From positions 37,913 to 101,912 of the forward strand of contig JAFGBD010000027.1 of NCBI GenBank assembly GCA_016933335.1: DNA of 64,000 nucleotides, written 5' to 3'. The translations under genes and the position numbers were made by a program. The notes under the pieces are model-generated. The model was given only the letters and a program-made list of their open reading frames with translations. It was not told the origin of the DNA and did no database searches. Every line of letters begins with the position of its first letter. The first letter of the stretch is position 1. This DNA comes from Bacteroidales bacterium. GTDB taxonomy: Bacteria; Bacteroidota; Bacteroidia; Bacteroidales; UBA10428. Shown piece by piece: positions 8,285 through 17,395 of the stretch.

Positions 8285-9919
8285 TTGAATCCGGTGAAAA
8301 AAACAATAACAATCATCCTGGCTATTATCATAACCACATTAATTGCACAGAAATTATCTGCCCAGTTGCACGAGATCTGGTCGGTACCAGTGGCAAAAAC
8401 AGGAATTAATCCTTTGCTTTCTTTCGATGACAGGCTATTGGCCATAGGTGAAGATGGAGCTGTTCATTGTGTTAATATTGAGACTGGTGAAAAATTATGG
8501 ACAGTTGAATTCGGGATCGAGACCGAACCCAATGCATTTATCGCTGATTCTGTCTTGTTCATCCAGTTCAGTGACGGAACACTGGGTTCCATTGATTTGT
8601 TAACCGGTAATAAAAAGTGGGATAAGAAACTGACAATCTATTCAAATATCGTAACAGACGGAGAGGTTATTTATTTTGCGCCTGACAATATGAGCATGAA
8701 AGCCATTACATGTTATGACGGTTCGACCATCTGGCAGGAAACAATGGAATCGGAAATCAGTTCAAATCTGTGTTATGAATTCGGAAAAATATTCTATTTA
8801 ACCTCAAAGAAAGAGATCATAGGCATTGATGCAATAACAGGTGAAAGCGACTGGAGATTTGAAACCAAATATGATATTATTACAAATCTTTACGTTGCAG
8901 AAAACAAACTTTGTTTTGCCATGAGAATTCCGGGCAGGTCGAGCAATGAATCATTCAATAAATTTGTAGTTGCAGTTGACATTCCTTCAGCTACAGAATT
9001 ATGGAGATTTGAATTTCTCGATGCACTTGTATTCCCAAAGAATCCTTTTGTGCTGTTTAACAATATTTTACTTGTTATTGCAGGCAGGGAAATATACACT
9101 TTCAATGCTGCCAGAGGTATTCATTTATGGCACTTCCCGCATGGCGGATTTAATCCCGTAGCATATGACGGATTCTTTTATTTTACAGGTATCCTAAAAA
9201 TGATGCAGGCCACACCTGATCTTATCTGTCTTGAATCGGTTACCGGAAAACTGATTTTCAATCATAACGCCGGAATGGTTCCATATAAGGCTGAAAAACT
9301 TGTTTCGGTTGTCTATCCGATTCCGCTGGTATATAATGATATTGTGGTCAGGCCTTTAAAGAAAAGGGGACTGGTCGCATACAATATGGATTCATATAGA
9401 GAAGAGATGACAGCATTGAGAGCGAATGCGGATACCCTTAAAATTGCCAGGGTAAGGGCGGATATCCCTGTTAACGGAATATGGAGCATTGTCTGGATTA
9501 CACATGAATCAAAAAGGAAAGATACATATACTGTTCCGTATAAACCGCCATCATTGTGGCAGGCCAGGACTGCAGAAGTAAATGGTCAGAGTTCATTAAT
9601 CGGTGTGACTCTTGGTTTTGACAGAATGCCTTTAAGCAACGTAAGTCTGTACTTTGATCTGAACCGTTCAGGCCGTTCATTTATTGCAGGAGAGACCAGG
9701 ACAATCAAAGGATTGGAATACAAATATCCCAATAAGTTCTATCCGACAAAAGAGCTGTCAGACATATTGAATTCAAATCCAAGGGCAAAAGAAAAATTTG
9801 ATGAGTTTCTCAGTATGCAGGAGAAGGTATCACTAATTGGAGATTATGGTCTTTCAGTCAGATCATTGCAATGTTTGTATGAAGCCACTGAAATATATAA
9901 CGGATTTTCAAGCGAATAA
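8285..9919 (+). CDS. Exported PQQ-like beta-propeller protein
   Basis: About 540 residues of outer-membrane-assembly/PQQ-type propeller blades: repeated segments such as GEKLWTVEF, GNKKWDKKL, GSTIWQETM, GESDWRFE and GIHLWHFPH, each a strand pair with a conserved Trp. The N-terminus KKTITIILAIIITTLIAQKLSAQ is a signal peptide. There is no ATG start: the frame opens at TTG 8285, and GTG at 8294 would give the more typical VKKT signal peptide start. A C-terminal portion (about 400-544) is not blade-like and is unrecognised. Without other PQQ enzyme motifs I see no support for dehydrogenase activity; a scaffold or binding role is more likely. Confidence 0.75.
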   Translation: MNPVKKTITIILAIIITTLIAQKLSAQLHEIWSVPVAKTGINPLLSFDDRLLAIGEDGAVHCVNIETGEKLWTVEFGIETEPNAFIADSVLFIQFSDGTLGSIDLLTGNKKWDKKLTIYSNIVTDGEVIYFAPDNMSMKAITCYDGSTIWQETMESEISSNLCYEFGKIFYLTSKKEIIGIDAITGESDWRFETKYDIITNLYVAENKLCFAMRIPGRSSNESFNKFVVAVDIPSATELWRFEFLDALVFPKNPFVLFNNILLVIAGREIYTFNAARGIHLWHFPHGGFNPVAYDGFFYFTGILKMMQATPDLICLESVTGKLIFNHNAGMVPYKAEKLVSVVYPIPLVYNDIVVRPLKKRGLVAYNMDSYREEMTALRANADTLKIARVRADIPVNGIWSIVWITHESKRKDTYTVPYKPPSLWQARTAEVNGQSSLIGVTLGFDRMPLSNVSLYFDLNRSGRSFIAGETRTIKGLEYKYPNKFYPTKELSDILNSNPRAKEKFDEFLSMQEKVSLIGDYGLSVRSLQCLYEATEIYNGFSSE

Positions 9920-10084
9920 ATCCGCCATATAATGTTCAGATACGGGATTTATTGTTGATAATCTCGAGTCATATACAGACATGGTCTTATCTGTGATTTG
10001 AATTCAGGATACAATATCACTTTAACCATTTGCAATAAATGTTAATCTCCTGGTCAGAATAAATTTGGAAAATACCTGGTCATA

Positions 10085-10147
10085 ATGAAATCAATGAACA
10101 ACCTTAAATCGATTTTAAGCAGCCTCATTCTTTTGGGACCATGCTAA
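10085..10147 (+). other. 20-codon stub resembling a lipoprotein signal peptide
   Basis: ATG at 10085 opens MKSMNNLKSILSSLILLGPC followed directly by TAA. It has a positive N-terminus, a hydrophobic core and a terminal Cys in a lipobox-like position, then nothing more. It may be the relic of a deleted lipoprotein gene, a tiny lipopeptide, or chance. I found no continuation in other frames downstream. Confidence 0.25.
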
Positions 10148-10228
10148 TAAGTAATTGAAAATCATTTATATACCCCTGAATTATATAAACCTGTGTTCGG
10201 TCAGATGAAACAGGCTCATTTAAACCAT

Positions 10229-10266
10229 CAGCCCAAAAATAAAGATCCCGGTCACATGACCGGGAT
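10229..10266 (-). terminator. Rho-independent terminator of the 10349-11098 gene
   Basis: A perfect 10-base inverted repeat (10245-10254 with 10257-10266, arms ATCCCGGTCA/TGACCGGGAT). On the minus strand it is followed by CTTTATTTTTGGG. It lies about 80 bases past the stop at 10349. The two-base gap means the top of the stem must open to form a loop. On the plus strand there is no T-run after it, so it acts in the minus direction. Confidence 0.65.
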
Positions 10267-10348
10267 TGCCCTGATTCATTCAGGTATATTGTATGAAGAA
10301 CTGCATCTGTTGTAAAACAAAATCTGTGCCAGAACAGCTGGACGTAAA

Positions 10349-11098
10349 TTATTTTCTGTATGCAATTCCTTCAATTTTTATATTCGGATAATCGCCATAA
10401 CCGCGATGAACCGACTTACTGGTAATAAGTATGATATCGGCATCAAATCTGGCAGCTTTTTTCTTTAGTCTTATTATTCCGTTTTTTTCAAGGTATTTAT
10501 GGCTGCTGTTGATCTGATCTGCTTCAAAAACTGCCGAAACAGGTCCGATTTTTTCAAATCCGGAGACATCTTTTGTGTTTTCAGTGGTCAGAATTCTTTC
10601 CCATAATTCCCTTCTGTATACGATAAGTCTGTCTTCCTGTATGGGCAGCAATTTCTTTTTTTCTTCTTCAAAAGGTGTAAACAGGTCTATCTTTTTATCG
10701 GCATATAATATCTGGCTGATTTTTTGCCGGTTGATAGTTTCTATCCTTGTGTTAAACGGATAGAGAAAGCTCACCTCGGTAAGGGTGATGTGCTGAACCT
10801 TAACGACCAGGACTTCATTATCAAAGGTGATGATCTTATCGAAATAATTCATTGCAATACCTTTTTCATCAATGTTTGACAGGGTATGTAACTTGCTGAC
10901 AGTTGCATTAAGGAGATTAGCAGCTGCAACCGCAGCCCTGGCATAGTCGGCACTGTCAGGTTCGACTGTTCTGTATTGATGGCTAAACTCACCGGTGCCA
11001 CTTCCTGTTTTCTGATCAACAAATGATAAATCCTGGGTTAGTGCCGTTAAAAAGGCACTGAAGAGCGTTAATATGAATACAGAAGCTTTTATTCTCAT
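10349..11098 (-). CDS. Exported protein of unknown function
   Basis: The preferred start at 11098 gives 249 residues beginning with the signal peptide MRIKASVFILTLFSAFLTALTQ. The frame runs 18 codons further to 11152, but that extension would bury the signal peptide. The mature part has no family I recognise. It includes a charged middle (EEEKKKLLPIQEDRL) and a C-terminal segment with ADIILITSKS and GYGDYPNIKIEGIAYRK, which recalls small envelope proteins where ADxILI and GIAY repeat. It is divergent from the cyclase gene and is followed by its own terminator. Likely periplasmic or surface located. Confidence 0.7.
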   Translation of the reverse strand: MRIKASVFILTLFSAFLTALTQDLSFVDQKTGSGTGEFSHQYRTVEPDSADYARAAVAAANLLNATVSKLHTLSNIDEKGIAMNYFDKIITFDNEVLVVKVQHITLTEVSFLYPFNTRIETINRQKISQILYADKKIDLFTPFEEEKKKLLPIQEDRLIVYRRELWERILTTENTKDVSGFEKIGPVSAVFEADQINSSHKYLEKNGIIRLKKKAARFDADIILITSKSVHRGYGDYPNIKIEGIAYRK

Positions 11099-11339
11099 CG
11101 ATTTAATGCAATTGAATTGTTCAGCAGATACTTTTTCCGTTAAAGAGAGCATTAAAGTTTCAACTAAAATAAAGAAAATGAAGACAGGAAAATAAAATTT
11201 TCCATGAAACCCCGGATAAAAATGATGTGGTTATTGATTTCATAAGACAATATAATATACCGGTTAACATCAGATTTAAAATTGAATCGTAAAATCTTTA
11301 ATTTTGAAGCAGTATTTACAGCTATGACATTATTAAGAC

Positions 11340-11987
11340 ATGAAATTCCGGATTGTTGACCTGACACATGAACTGTCAAGTGATATGCCTGTCTTCCCGG
11401 GCGATAGTGCTCCTGAAATTGAGGCCCTGTCCGCACATGATAAAGACGGCTGCCAGGAGCTTGAGCTGAGACTAACCACTCACACAGGAACTCACATAGA
11501 CTGTCCGCGGCATTTGCTCCAGGGAATGATGTCATTGTCGTCTTTTGATGTCGGTTTCTTTTACGGCAAAGCGATAACCATTGATTGTTCTGCTGTAAAA
11601 GATGAGATCCCGCTCGGTGTCTTACAGCCCTATCATCATAAACTTAACAGGATTGATTTTATCTTGTTTTATACCGGTCATGACAAATGGTGGGGCAGGA
11701 AGGAATATTTTGTCAAATTCCCGGTACTGACTCAGGAGGCTGCCGGATACCTCACCCGGTTCAGGATCAGAGGTGTGGGTTTTGATGCTGTATCAGCTGA
11801 CAGGATTGATTCCACCGACCTGCCCGTGCACAATATAATCCTGAAAAAAAACATACTGATAATAGAGAACCTGACAGCACTGAAGAATGTTCTGGATATG
11901 GATTTTTATTTCAGTTGTTTCCCTTTGAAAATCAGAGATGGTGATGGATCACCGGTAAGAGCCGTTGCTTATTTAAAAGAAGAATGA
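11340..11987 (+). CDS. Cyclase/arylformamidase family metal hydrolase
   Basis: A 215-residue protein of the cyclase family (Pfam PF04199), which includes kynurenine formamidase KynB and related amide hydrolases. The metal-binding motif HTGTHIDCPRH lies at 48-58. DLTHELSSDMPVFPGD at the N-terminus and FDAVSADRID near 155-165 also fit. The length matches KynB. No tryptophan-catabolism genes are nearby, so the substrate is uncertain; members also act on isatin and other cyclic amides. There is no signal peptide, so it is probably cytoplasmic. Confidence 0.88.
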   Translation: MKFRIVDLTHELSSDMPVFPGDSAPEIEALSAHDKDGCQELELRLTTHTGTHIDCPRHLLQGMMSLSSFDVGFFYGKAITIDCSAVKDEIPLGVLQPYHHKLNRIDFILFYTGHDKWWGRKEYFVKFPVLTQEAAGYLTRFRIRGVGFDAVSADRIDSTDLPVHNIILKKNILIIENLTALKNVLDMDFYFSCFPLKIRDGDGSPVRAVAYLKEE

Positions 11988-12083
11988 CGTTACGGTTTGA
12001 AAAATATTCATCCGGAATGACATATTAACAGAACATCTGATTATTTAACTTTACCGGATATGTGATTTGAATAACGGAATTTG

Positions 12084-12159
12084 AATCCCGGCGAGCGCAT
12101 TACTTTCAGTGAGCTCCGCTTCGCTCCGGTTCACCGTAGCTTTGCTGCGGGGTAAGCGA
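12084..12159. repeat. 76-bp structured repeat, copy 1
   Basis: This 76-bp unit is repeated exactly at 12214-12289. It is GC-rich compared with its surroundings and contains a hairpin-capable CCGTAGC-TTT-GCTGCGG and a GAGC...GCTC pair. The segment TACTTTCAGTGAGCTC inside it recurs, with one change, at 41209-41224. It looks like a small intergenic repetitive element rather than a gene. Confidence 0.85.
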
Positions 12160-12174
12160 GCAAAAAACATTAAC

Positions 12175-12219
12175 GGGATCGATGATTCCTCGAAGCTTGC
12201 TTCGAGGAGAATCAATCCC
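12175..12219. repeat. Long hairpin between the two 76-bp repeats
   Basis: A perfect 9-bp stem (12188-12196 with 12199-12207, CCTCGAAGC/GCTTCGAGG) extends, with a few mismatches, to GGGAT...ATCCC at the outer edges. It sits between the two direct repeats and is probably part of the same element. A further short inverse match, ATGATTCCT at 12182-12190 with AGGAATCAT at 12296-12304, links it to the right flank. Confidence 0.7.
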
Positions 12220-12289
12220 GGCGAGCGCATTACTTTCAGTGAGCTCCGCTTCGCTCCGGTTCACCGTAGCTTTGCTGCGGGGTAAGCGA
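12214..12289. repeat. 76-bp structured repeat, copy 2
   Basis: Identical to 12084-12159 over all 76 bases. The two copies lie in direct orientation 54 bp apart, in the 390-bp gap between the cyclase gene and the MORN_2 protein gene. Nothing else is seen in that gap. Exact identity means recent duplication or gene conversion. Confidence 0.85.
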
Positions 12290-12377
12290 TTTTTCAGGAA
12301 TCATTGTTTTTTAAGAATACACAAATTTCGCCTGATTAAACGTTCATTAAGAAATTTTCTTTTTTAAACAAAAAGTG

Positions 12378-14381
12378 ATGAAAACATTCTTCAAAACCCT
12401 TATTGTATTGATATTCATTGCTGTTGTACTGGGATTCATCTACCTGTTTATCATATCTCGGGAGGAAAGGTTTCAATCCGTTTACCTTATACCACCTGAT
12501 GCGGCCTTTATCATTGAATCAGAGAATCCTTTTAAAGCCTGGGACAGGATTGTGCACAGTGAGCCGTGGAATTTTCTGAAATCCAATGAGCTTCTTGCAG
12601 ATATCAATCAAAAGGTCGAAAGCATTGATTCGGTTGTTTCTTCAAAGAGATTTCTTTTAAGACTATTCGGGAACAGAAAGATCATGGTATCTTCTCACAG
12701 ATATCAGCCCGGAAATTATGAATTTCTGTTTGTTGTTGATTTAAAGAAGGCATCAATGCTTAAAAATCTGAAAAACCACCTGAACAAACTAACCGGCGAT
12801 GAGCTTTCATTTGCACAAAGGAATTACAATGAACAGGAAATTTTCGAAATGTTTGACCGTAAATCCGGCAAGGTTTATTATTTTTCAATCATTAAGAACC
12901 AGCTGGTATTTTCTTCGGTTCACCGGTTGATTGAAGCATCCATCGATCAGCTTGACAAACTGACGCTTGGAAGGGATTTGAATTACATCGAGGTTGCAAG
13001 GCGGACATCGGGAAAAGGGTTATTTTCAGTCTGTATCAATCATCGTTGTTTCAGAGAATATATCACTCACCTTATGGGCAAATCCAGTGAGTTGTTGGAT
13101 CACATGTCCGACTACCTGTATTATACAGCTGCCAGTCTGGACATGGATGAATCAGGTAACCTGCAGATAACCGGCTATACAAGCATGAGTGACAGCTCAG
13201 GATCCTATATCCGCGCACTGGTAACTTCCGGTCAGGGAATGCACGATGTTTTTAATCTGGCACCCGCGCGTACCGCTTCCATGGTCAATATTGGTTTTGG
13301 CAATGCCTCAAAACTATACGGGAACATCAATGCTTCTCTGGATGAACAGACCAGGCAGAGCCTGCAGTCAACCATCCGGCAAACCGAAAAAAAGCTTAAA
13401 GTGAGCATAGAAAAAAACCTGCTTGGCTGGATGGATGATGAAATGGTATTGATGCAGACACAGCCATCCAATCTTGGCAGGCAGAATGAATTCGCAATTG
13501 TGTTCAAGGCAAAAAACATTCAGTCAGCTCAGGAAAACCTTGATATCCTGGCCACGCAGGTCAGGAAAAATTCTCCTGTAAGGTTCAGGGAAATCCAGTA
13601 CAAAGGTCATGTGATCAATTACCTGCATATTCCCGGCATTTTCAAACTGTTGTTCGGCAGGTTGCTGAAAAGAATTGAAAAACCCTATTACACAATGATT
13701 GACAGATTTGTTGTTTTCAGCAATCATCCGCAAACCATAAAAAGCATCATTGATGATTTTGAAAGCGGAAATACACTTTCGGGAACTGAACACCTCAGTC
13801 AATTCACCGGTAATTTTTCTGAAAAATCCACTGTTCTTATGTATTTCCAGACTCCTGTGCTTTTCAGCAACCTGAAAGGATTTGTATCGTCAAAAACCTG
13901 GGCAGGGCTCATTAAAAATAAGAAGTACTTCGAATCTTTTCCCAATATCGGTATTCAGGTCGCCAGTGATAAGTCATTGTTAAAGTTTAACCTGCTGGCT
14001 GAGTACAATCCTGTTTATGAGGAATTTTACCCTGTTAATTACCAGTTCGAACCTGTTTCTTTCTATTTTGAAGATACGCTTATTCACTTTCCACTGGCAG
14101 GTGAAGAGACAAAAGATGAGGAACCCGCGATAGTGATTCATGATCTGGATGCTTCCAGACATGAAGCTTTTTATGATAACGGAAAGATCAGGCTTTCGGT
14201 TGAACTGAAAAAAGGACTCAGGCATGGAGCTTACAGGGAGTACTATGAGAATGGTGCGCTGAAAGTCAGGGGCAGGTACAGGAATGATTTGATGGACGGG
14301 ACATGGAAATATTTTGATGAGAGCGGAAAAGAGACGGAAACAAGAGAATACCAAGACGGGGAGAGGGTTATGGATGAATAA
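12378..14381 (+). CDS. Membrane-anchored protein with C-terminal MORN_2 repeats
   Basis: A 667-residue protein. The frame could open at GTG 12375, but ATG at 12378 is the better start. One N-terminal membrane segment (FKTLIVLIFIAVVLGFIYLFII) is followed by a large extracytoplasmic region of about 540 residues. Its substrate-free alpha/beta pattern resembles DUF3352-type proteins, but I cannot confirm this. The last 75 or so residues carry MORN_2 (YwqK-like) repeats: YDNGKIRLSVELKKGLRHG, YYENGALKVRGRYRNDLMDG and FDESGKETETREYQDG. It probably faces the periplasm. No partner gene is evident; murB follows convergently with a 5-bp gap between stops. Confidence 0.75.
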   Translation: MKTFFKTLIVLIFIAVVLGFIYLFIISREERFQSVYLIPPDAAFIIESENPFKAWDRIVHSEPWNFLKSNELLADINQKVESIDSVVSSKRFLLRLFGNRKIMVSSHRYQPGNYEFLFVVDLKKASMLKNLKNHLNKLTGDELSFAQRNYNEQEIFEMFDRKSGKVYYFSIIKNQLVFSSVHRLIEASIDQLDKLTLGRDLNYIEVARRTSGKGLFSVCINHRCFREYITHLMGKSSELLDHMSDYLYYTAASLDMDESGNLQITGYTSMSDSSGSYIRALVTSGQGMHDVFNLAPARTASMVNIGFGNASKLYGNINASLDEQTRQSLQSTIRQTEKKLKVSIEKNLLGWMDDEMVLMQTQPSNLGRQNEFAIVFKAKNIQSAQENLDILATQVRKNSPVRFREIQYKGHVINYLHIPGIFKLLFGRLLKRIEKPYYTMIDRFVVFSNHPQTIKSIIDDFESGNTLSGTEHLSQFTGNFSEKSTVLMYFQTPVLFSNLKGFVSSKTWAGLIKNKKYFESFPNIGIQVASDKSLLKFNLLAEYNPVYEEFYPVNYQFEPVSFYFEDTLIHFPLAGEETKDEEPAIVIHDLDASRHEAFYDNGKIRLSVELKKGLRHGAYREYYENGALKVRGRYRNDLMDGTWKYFDESGKETETREYQDGERVMDE

Positions 14382-14386
14382 TTCCG

Positions 14387-15400
14387 TCAGATAATATTCA
14401 CCTCAGGTTCAAGCGCAATGGCAAAATGATTTTTTATAGCTTTCTGAATCTTTTTGGCAAGATTCAGAATGTCTTTACCGGTAGCCTGGCCATAATTTAC
14501 AATAACAAGAGGCTGTTTTGGATAGGTCCCGGTCCTGCCAATTCTCTTTTTGTGATAATGACATTGCTCAATCAGCCAGGCTGCTGATATTTTGTACTTA
14601 TCTTCATCAATTTTCCAATATGGTATTTTTGGGTAAAACTGATGGATATGTTTCAACGTATCTCCGGTTACAACGGGATTCTTAAAGAAACTTCCTGCAT
14701 TGCCAAGTCTGGAGGGATCAGGTAGTTTCTCAGTCCGGATATTTATGACGACCTGCCTGATATTCTGCAGATTGGTTTCCGGATATTTATCCAGTTCCTT
14801 TTCAATATTTCCGTATTTTGTAACATACTTAGGTTCTTTATCCAGCCGGAAGACCACCCTTGTAATAATGACTTTGTTTTTAAGCTTTTCTTTAAAAATG
14901 CTGTAACGGTAATCAAATATGCATTCAGAAGCAGCATATTTTACGATCCGGTTTCCTGAAAGTTCAATGGCCTCGACATATTCAATCTTATCTTTCACTT
15001 CAACGCCATAGGCTCCGATATTCTGAACGGGACAGGCTCCAACAGAACCGGGTATGAAAGAAAGGTTTTCAAGTCCCCCCAGGTTGTTTTCAACACAATA
15101 TTTTACGAATTCGTCCCAGTTCTCTCCTGCTCCGACCTTAAGCAGCACATGTTCAGCCGTCTCTCCTGTTTTTTCGATACCCCTGATCAGGGGTCTGATA
15201 ACAATACCGTTAAAGTCAGTTGTGAACAGAACGTTACTCCCCTCACCGAGAACCAGAAATGGTAAAGTTTTAAATTGCCCGGTTTTTATAAATTCCCGGA
15301 TTTGATCGGCTGATGTAAGTTCAATAAAATATTCTGCCCTTGCTTCAACACCAAAGGTATTGTATTTTTTCAGCGAAAAATTTTCAAGAGGAGATTTCAT
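14387..15400 (-). CDS. murB: UDP-N-acetylenolpyruvoylglucosamine reductase
   Basis: A 337-residue FAD enzyme that reduces the enolpyruvyl group to give UDP-N-acetylmuramate, using NADPH, in peptidoglycan synthesis. The FAD-binding signatures LGEGSNVLFT (51-60) and IPGSVGACPVQNIGAYG (116-132) are present. The proton donor Ser is in GNAGSFFKNP (Ser at about 237), and the catalytic Glu near the C-terminus is in LEPEV. The order and length match the type I MurB of gamma-proteobacteria and Bacteroidota. It stands apart from other mur genes. ATG at 15400 fits the family start. Confidence 0.97.
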   Translation of the reverse strand: MKSPLENFSLKKYNTFGVEARAEYFIELTSADQIREFIKTGQFKTLPFLVLGEGSNVLFTTDFNGIVIRPLIRGIEKTGETAEHVLLKVGAGENWDEFVKYCVENNLGGLENLSFIPGSVGACPVQNIGAYGVEVKDKIEYVEAIELSGNRIVKYAASECIFDYRYSIFKEKLKNKVIITRVVFRLDKEPKYVTKYGNIEKELDKYPETNLQNIRQVVINIRTEKLPDPSRLGNAGSFFKNPVVTGDTLKHIHQFYPKIPYWKIDEDKYKISAAWLIEQCHYHKKRIGRTGTYPKQPLVIVNYGQATGKDILNLAKKIQKAIKNHFAIALEPEVNII

Positions 15401-15670
15401 TTGAAGCTTATATTGACCGGTAAATATACAATCCGATTAATTGCAAAACATACACATGATTCCTATTTTTTCCACAATATTATGTTGATGGGATGCTCCA
15501 TGTGTTTGAAGGATTTTTGCAATTCAGGCTTCCGTCTGTTTATTCGTGACTGGTTATTCGGGATTCATATCACCAATAACGTAAACAAAATTTAAACACA
15601 TGAAAATAACCAATTGGCCGGTACAATGAGGTTTAATAGACAATAGCCGCTCTGGCCGGTTTCGTCTGAA

Positions 15671-16054
15671 TTATTTGGTTTTTGGTACCTTTGAGCCGGT
15701 CGTTTTGCCAACCGGCAGCTGTGTACCGAGCGCTTCATTTAAAAAAGATTTTGCCACTATCTCTGTTAATCTGTCCTTATCAAAATTGGAAGTATGAATT
15801 TCTTTCATTTTCTCATTCCCGTTAAGAACTGATTGAGGAATCAACACCGGTCTGTTTTTGTTAAATAGTTTCTCTTCTTCATAATTGTATGAAAATTCTT
15901 CAAGCATTGCAGCAATCAATATATATGTTCCTCCCCACGAAATTGAATATACTGCATATACTTTCGCGTGTGATGTTCCAAAATAGTAAACAGGAAAATT
16001 TGATGTCAGATGAGTCCTTTCAGATTTGTGGATTAATTTCGGTTGTGTGTCCAT
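15671..16054 (-). CDS. Small protein of unknown function
   Basis: A 127-residue protein I do not recognise. It is soluble, with a central region YYFGTSHAKVYAVYSISWGG that could be a beta core, an acidic stretch EEFSYNYEEEKLF, and a polar Lys/Thr-rich C-terminus. It stands alone between murB and the glycosyltransferase, with its own space on both sides. It is plausible as a real gene because of its length and even composition, but no homolog is apparent to me. Confidence 0.5.
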   Translation of the reverse strand: MDTQPKLIHKSERTHLTSNFPVYYFGTSHAKVYAVYSISWGGTYILIAAMLEEFSYNYEEEKLFNKNRPVLIPQSVLNGNEKMKEIHTSNFDKDRLTEIVAKSFLNEALGTQLPVGKTTGSKVPKTK

Positions 16055-16157
16055 TTGTGTGTTTTTTAATTAAAAATTTGATTAGTGTACTTAAATTTAA
16101 TCAATATTCATGTTCTGTCAAAATAAATTTCAATTTGTGATGGATAGCCTGAGGATT

Positions 16158-16187
16158 TTTGAAAGGATAATAAATAGGTTACCTTTG
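16158..16187 (+). promoter_or_regulatory. Predicted promoter of the glycosyltransferase gene
   Basis: TTTG at 16158-16161 and TACCTTTG at 16180-16187, separated by 18 bases, fit the Bacteroidota -33/-7 pattern closely. Transcription would start near 16193, about 60 bases before the ATG at 16253. This is among the best promoter matches in the window. Confidence 0.6.
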
Positions 16188-16252
16188 AGTAAGATGCATT
16201 TCATTTTTTATTTTATAACCTGAGAGTATATCAGTAAAATCTGAATACCCAT

Positions 16253-17395
16253 ATGAGCCGGGAAAGAAAAGTCCGAATCTGTCTGTCCGTCACCAATGAT
16301 ATTGCCATTGATCAGCGGGTGAGACGTATTGCACGGTCTCTGATAAAACTTAATGTTGAGATTACGATTGTGGGCAGAAAGAGAAGCAACAGCTGGGAAC
16401 TGCAGGAGACTGATATCAGGTTCCGGCGGTTTTCTTTGCTGTTCAATAATGGTCCGCTGTTTTATGCCTGCTACAATACCAGGCTGTTTTTCTATTTACT
16501 TTTTCACCGGTTTGACCTGCTTGTCTCAAATGACCTCGACACCCTGCCTGCCAATTTCATGATATCAGGAATGAAAAGAATAAAACTGGTTTATGACAGC
16601 CATGAATACTTTACAGAAGTACCGGAACTCATAAACAGGAAATTTGTGAAAAAATTCTGGGAGAAACTGGAGAAATGGATGGTTCCGAAAATCAGGCATT
16701 CATATACTGTTTGTGATTCAATCGCGGAAATATACAACAATAAATACGGTATAAATATGATTGCCATCAGAAACCTTTCTGATTGTAATATTGAACATCA
16801 GAGCAATTCAGGCAGAGAACCTTCACATGATGAAAAAAGAGAGTCCTTATCTAAAAAAACCATTCTTTACCAGGGTTCTGTCAACAAGGGCAGGGGGCTT
16901 GAAAAGGTAATTAAAAGCATGCAATACCTCGATGAAGTCATTTTCAGGATCATAGGTGATGGCGATATTCTTGGTGATCTTAAAAGTCTGGTTAAAAAAC
17001 TGAATCTTGAATCCAGGGTTATCTTTACAGGAAGAATACCTCCCAAAGAACTTGTTCAACAAACTATCAAGGCTGATATAGGTATTTCTCTTGAAGAAAA
17101 TCTGGGATTGAACTATTATTATGCCCTTCCGAATAAATTATTTGATTACATAAATGCCAATATTCCGGTTGTGGTTTCTGATTTTCCTGAAATGGGATCA
17201 CTGGTAAGGAAGTATGATATCGGAGTTGCAACACTTATATCGGATGCACGGGAACTGGCTTTATTGTTCAGGTCAATTCTTGATGATACGGCGAGAATGC
17301 GGAAATGGAAGAATAACCTTCAAAAGGCAGCCGCTGAACTATGCTGGGACAATGAAGAAAAAAAACTGCTTGATTTTTACAGGAAGATTATTTAG
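16253..17395 (+). CDS. Glycosyltransferase family 4
   Basis: A 380-residue GT-B fold enzyme that would transfer a sugar from a nucleotide-sugar donor, most likely in cell-surface polysaccharide assembly. The N-terminal acceptor domain opens VRICLSVTNDIAIDQRVRRI. The C-terminal donor domain contains ILYQGSVNKGRGLEKVI, FTGRIPPKEL, and a late ALPNKLFDYINANIPVVVSD segment carrying the conserved Glu-region equivalent. No membrane segment is seen. It is a single gene rather than part of a polysaccharide cluster. Its stop overlaps the 3' end of the opposite DUF2062 gene by 8 bases. Confidence 0.88.
   Translation: MSRERKVRICLSVTNDIAIDQRVRRIARSLIKLNVEITIVGRKRSNSWELQETDIRFRRFSLLFNNGPLFYACYNTRLFFYLLFHRFDLLVSNDLDTLPANFMISGMKRIKLVYDSHEYFTEVPELINRKFVKKFWEKLEKWMVPKIRHSYTVCDSIAEIYNNKYGINMIAIRNLSDCNIEHQSNSGREPSHDEKRESLSKKTILYQGSVNKGRGLEKVIKSMQYLDEVIFRIIGDGDILGDLKSLVKKLNLESRVIFTGRIPPKELVQQTIKADIGISLEENLGLNYYYALPNKLFDYINANIPVVVSDFPEMGSLVRKYDIGVATLISDARELALLFRSILDDTARMRKWKNNLQKAAAELCWDNEEKKLLDFYRKII

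Larger units (their letters stand above)
9920..10348. other. Intergenic region with terminator and orphan signal-peptide stub
   Basis: The 429-base gap between convergent genes contains the terminator of the minus-strand gene (10229-10266) and a 20-codon stub resembling a lipoprotein leader (10085-10147). The rest is AT-rich, and I see no further coding sequence, RNA gene or repeat in it. Confidence 0.6.

Noticed and set aside
12182..12367. 61-codon open frame across the second 76-bp repeat
   Set aside because: It runs through the repeat and hairpin and reads as Ser/Leu-rich noise.
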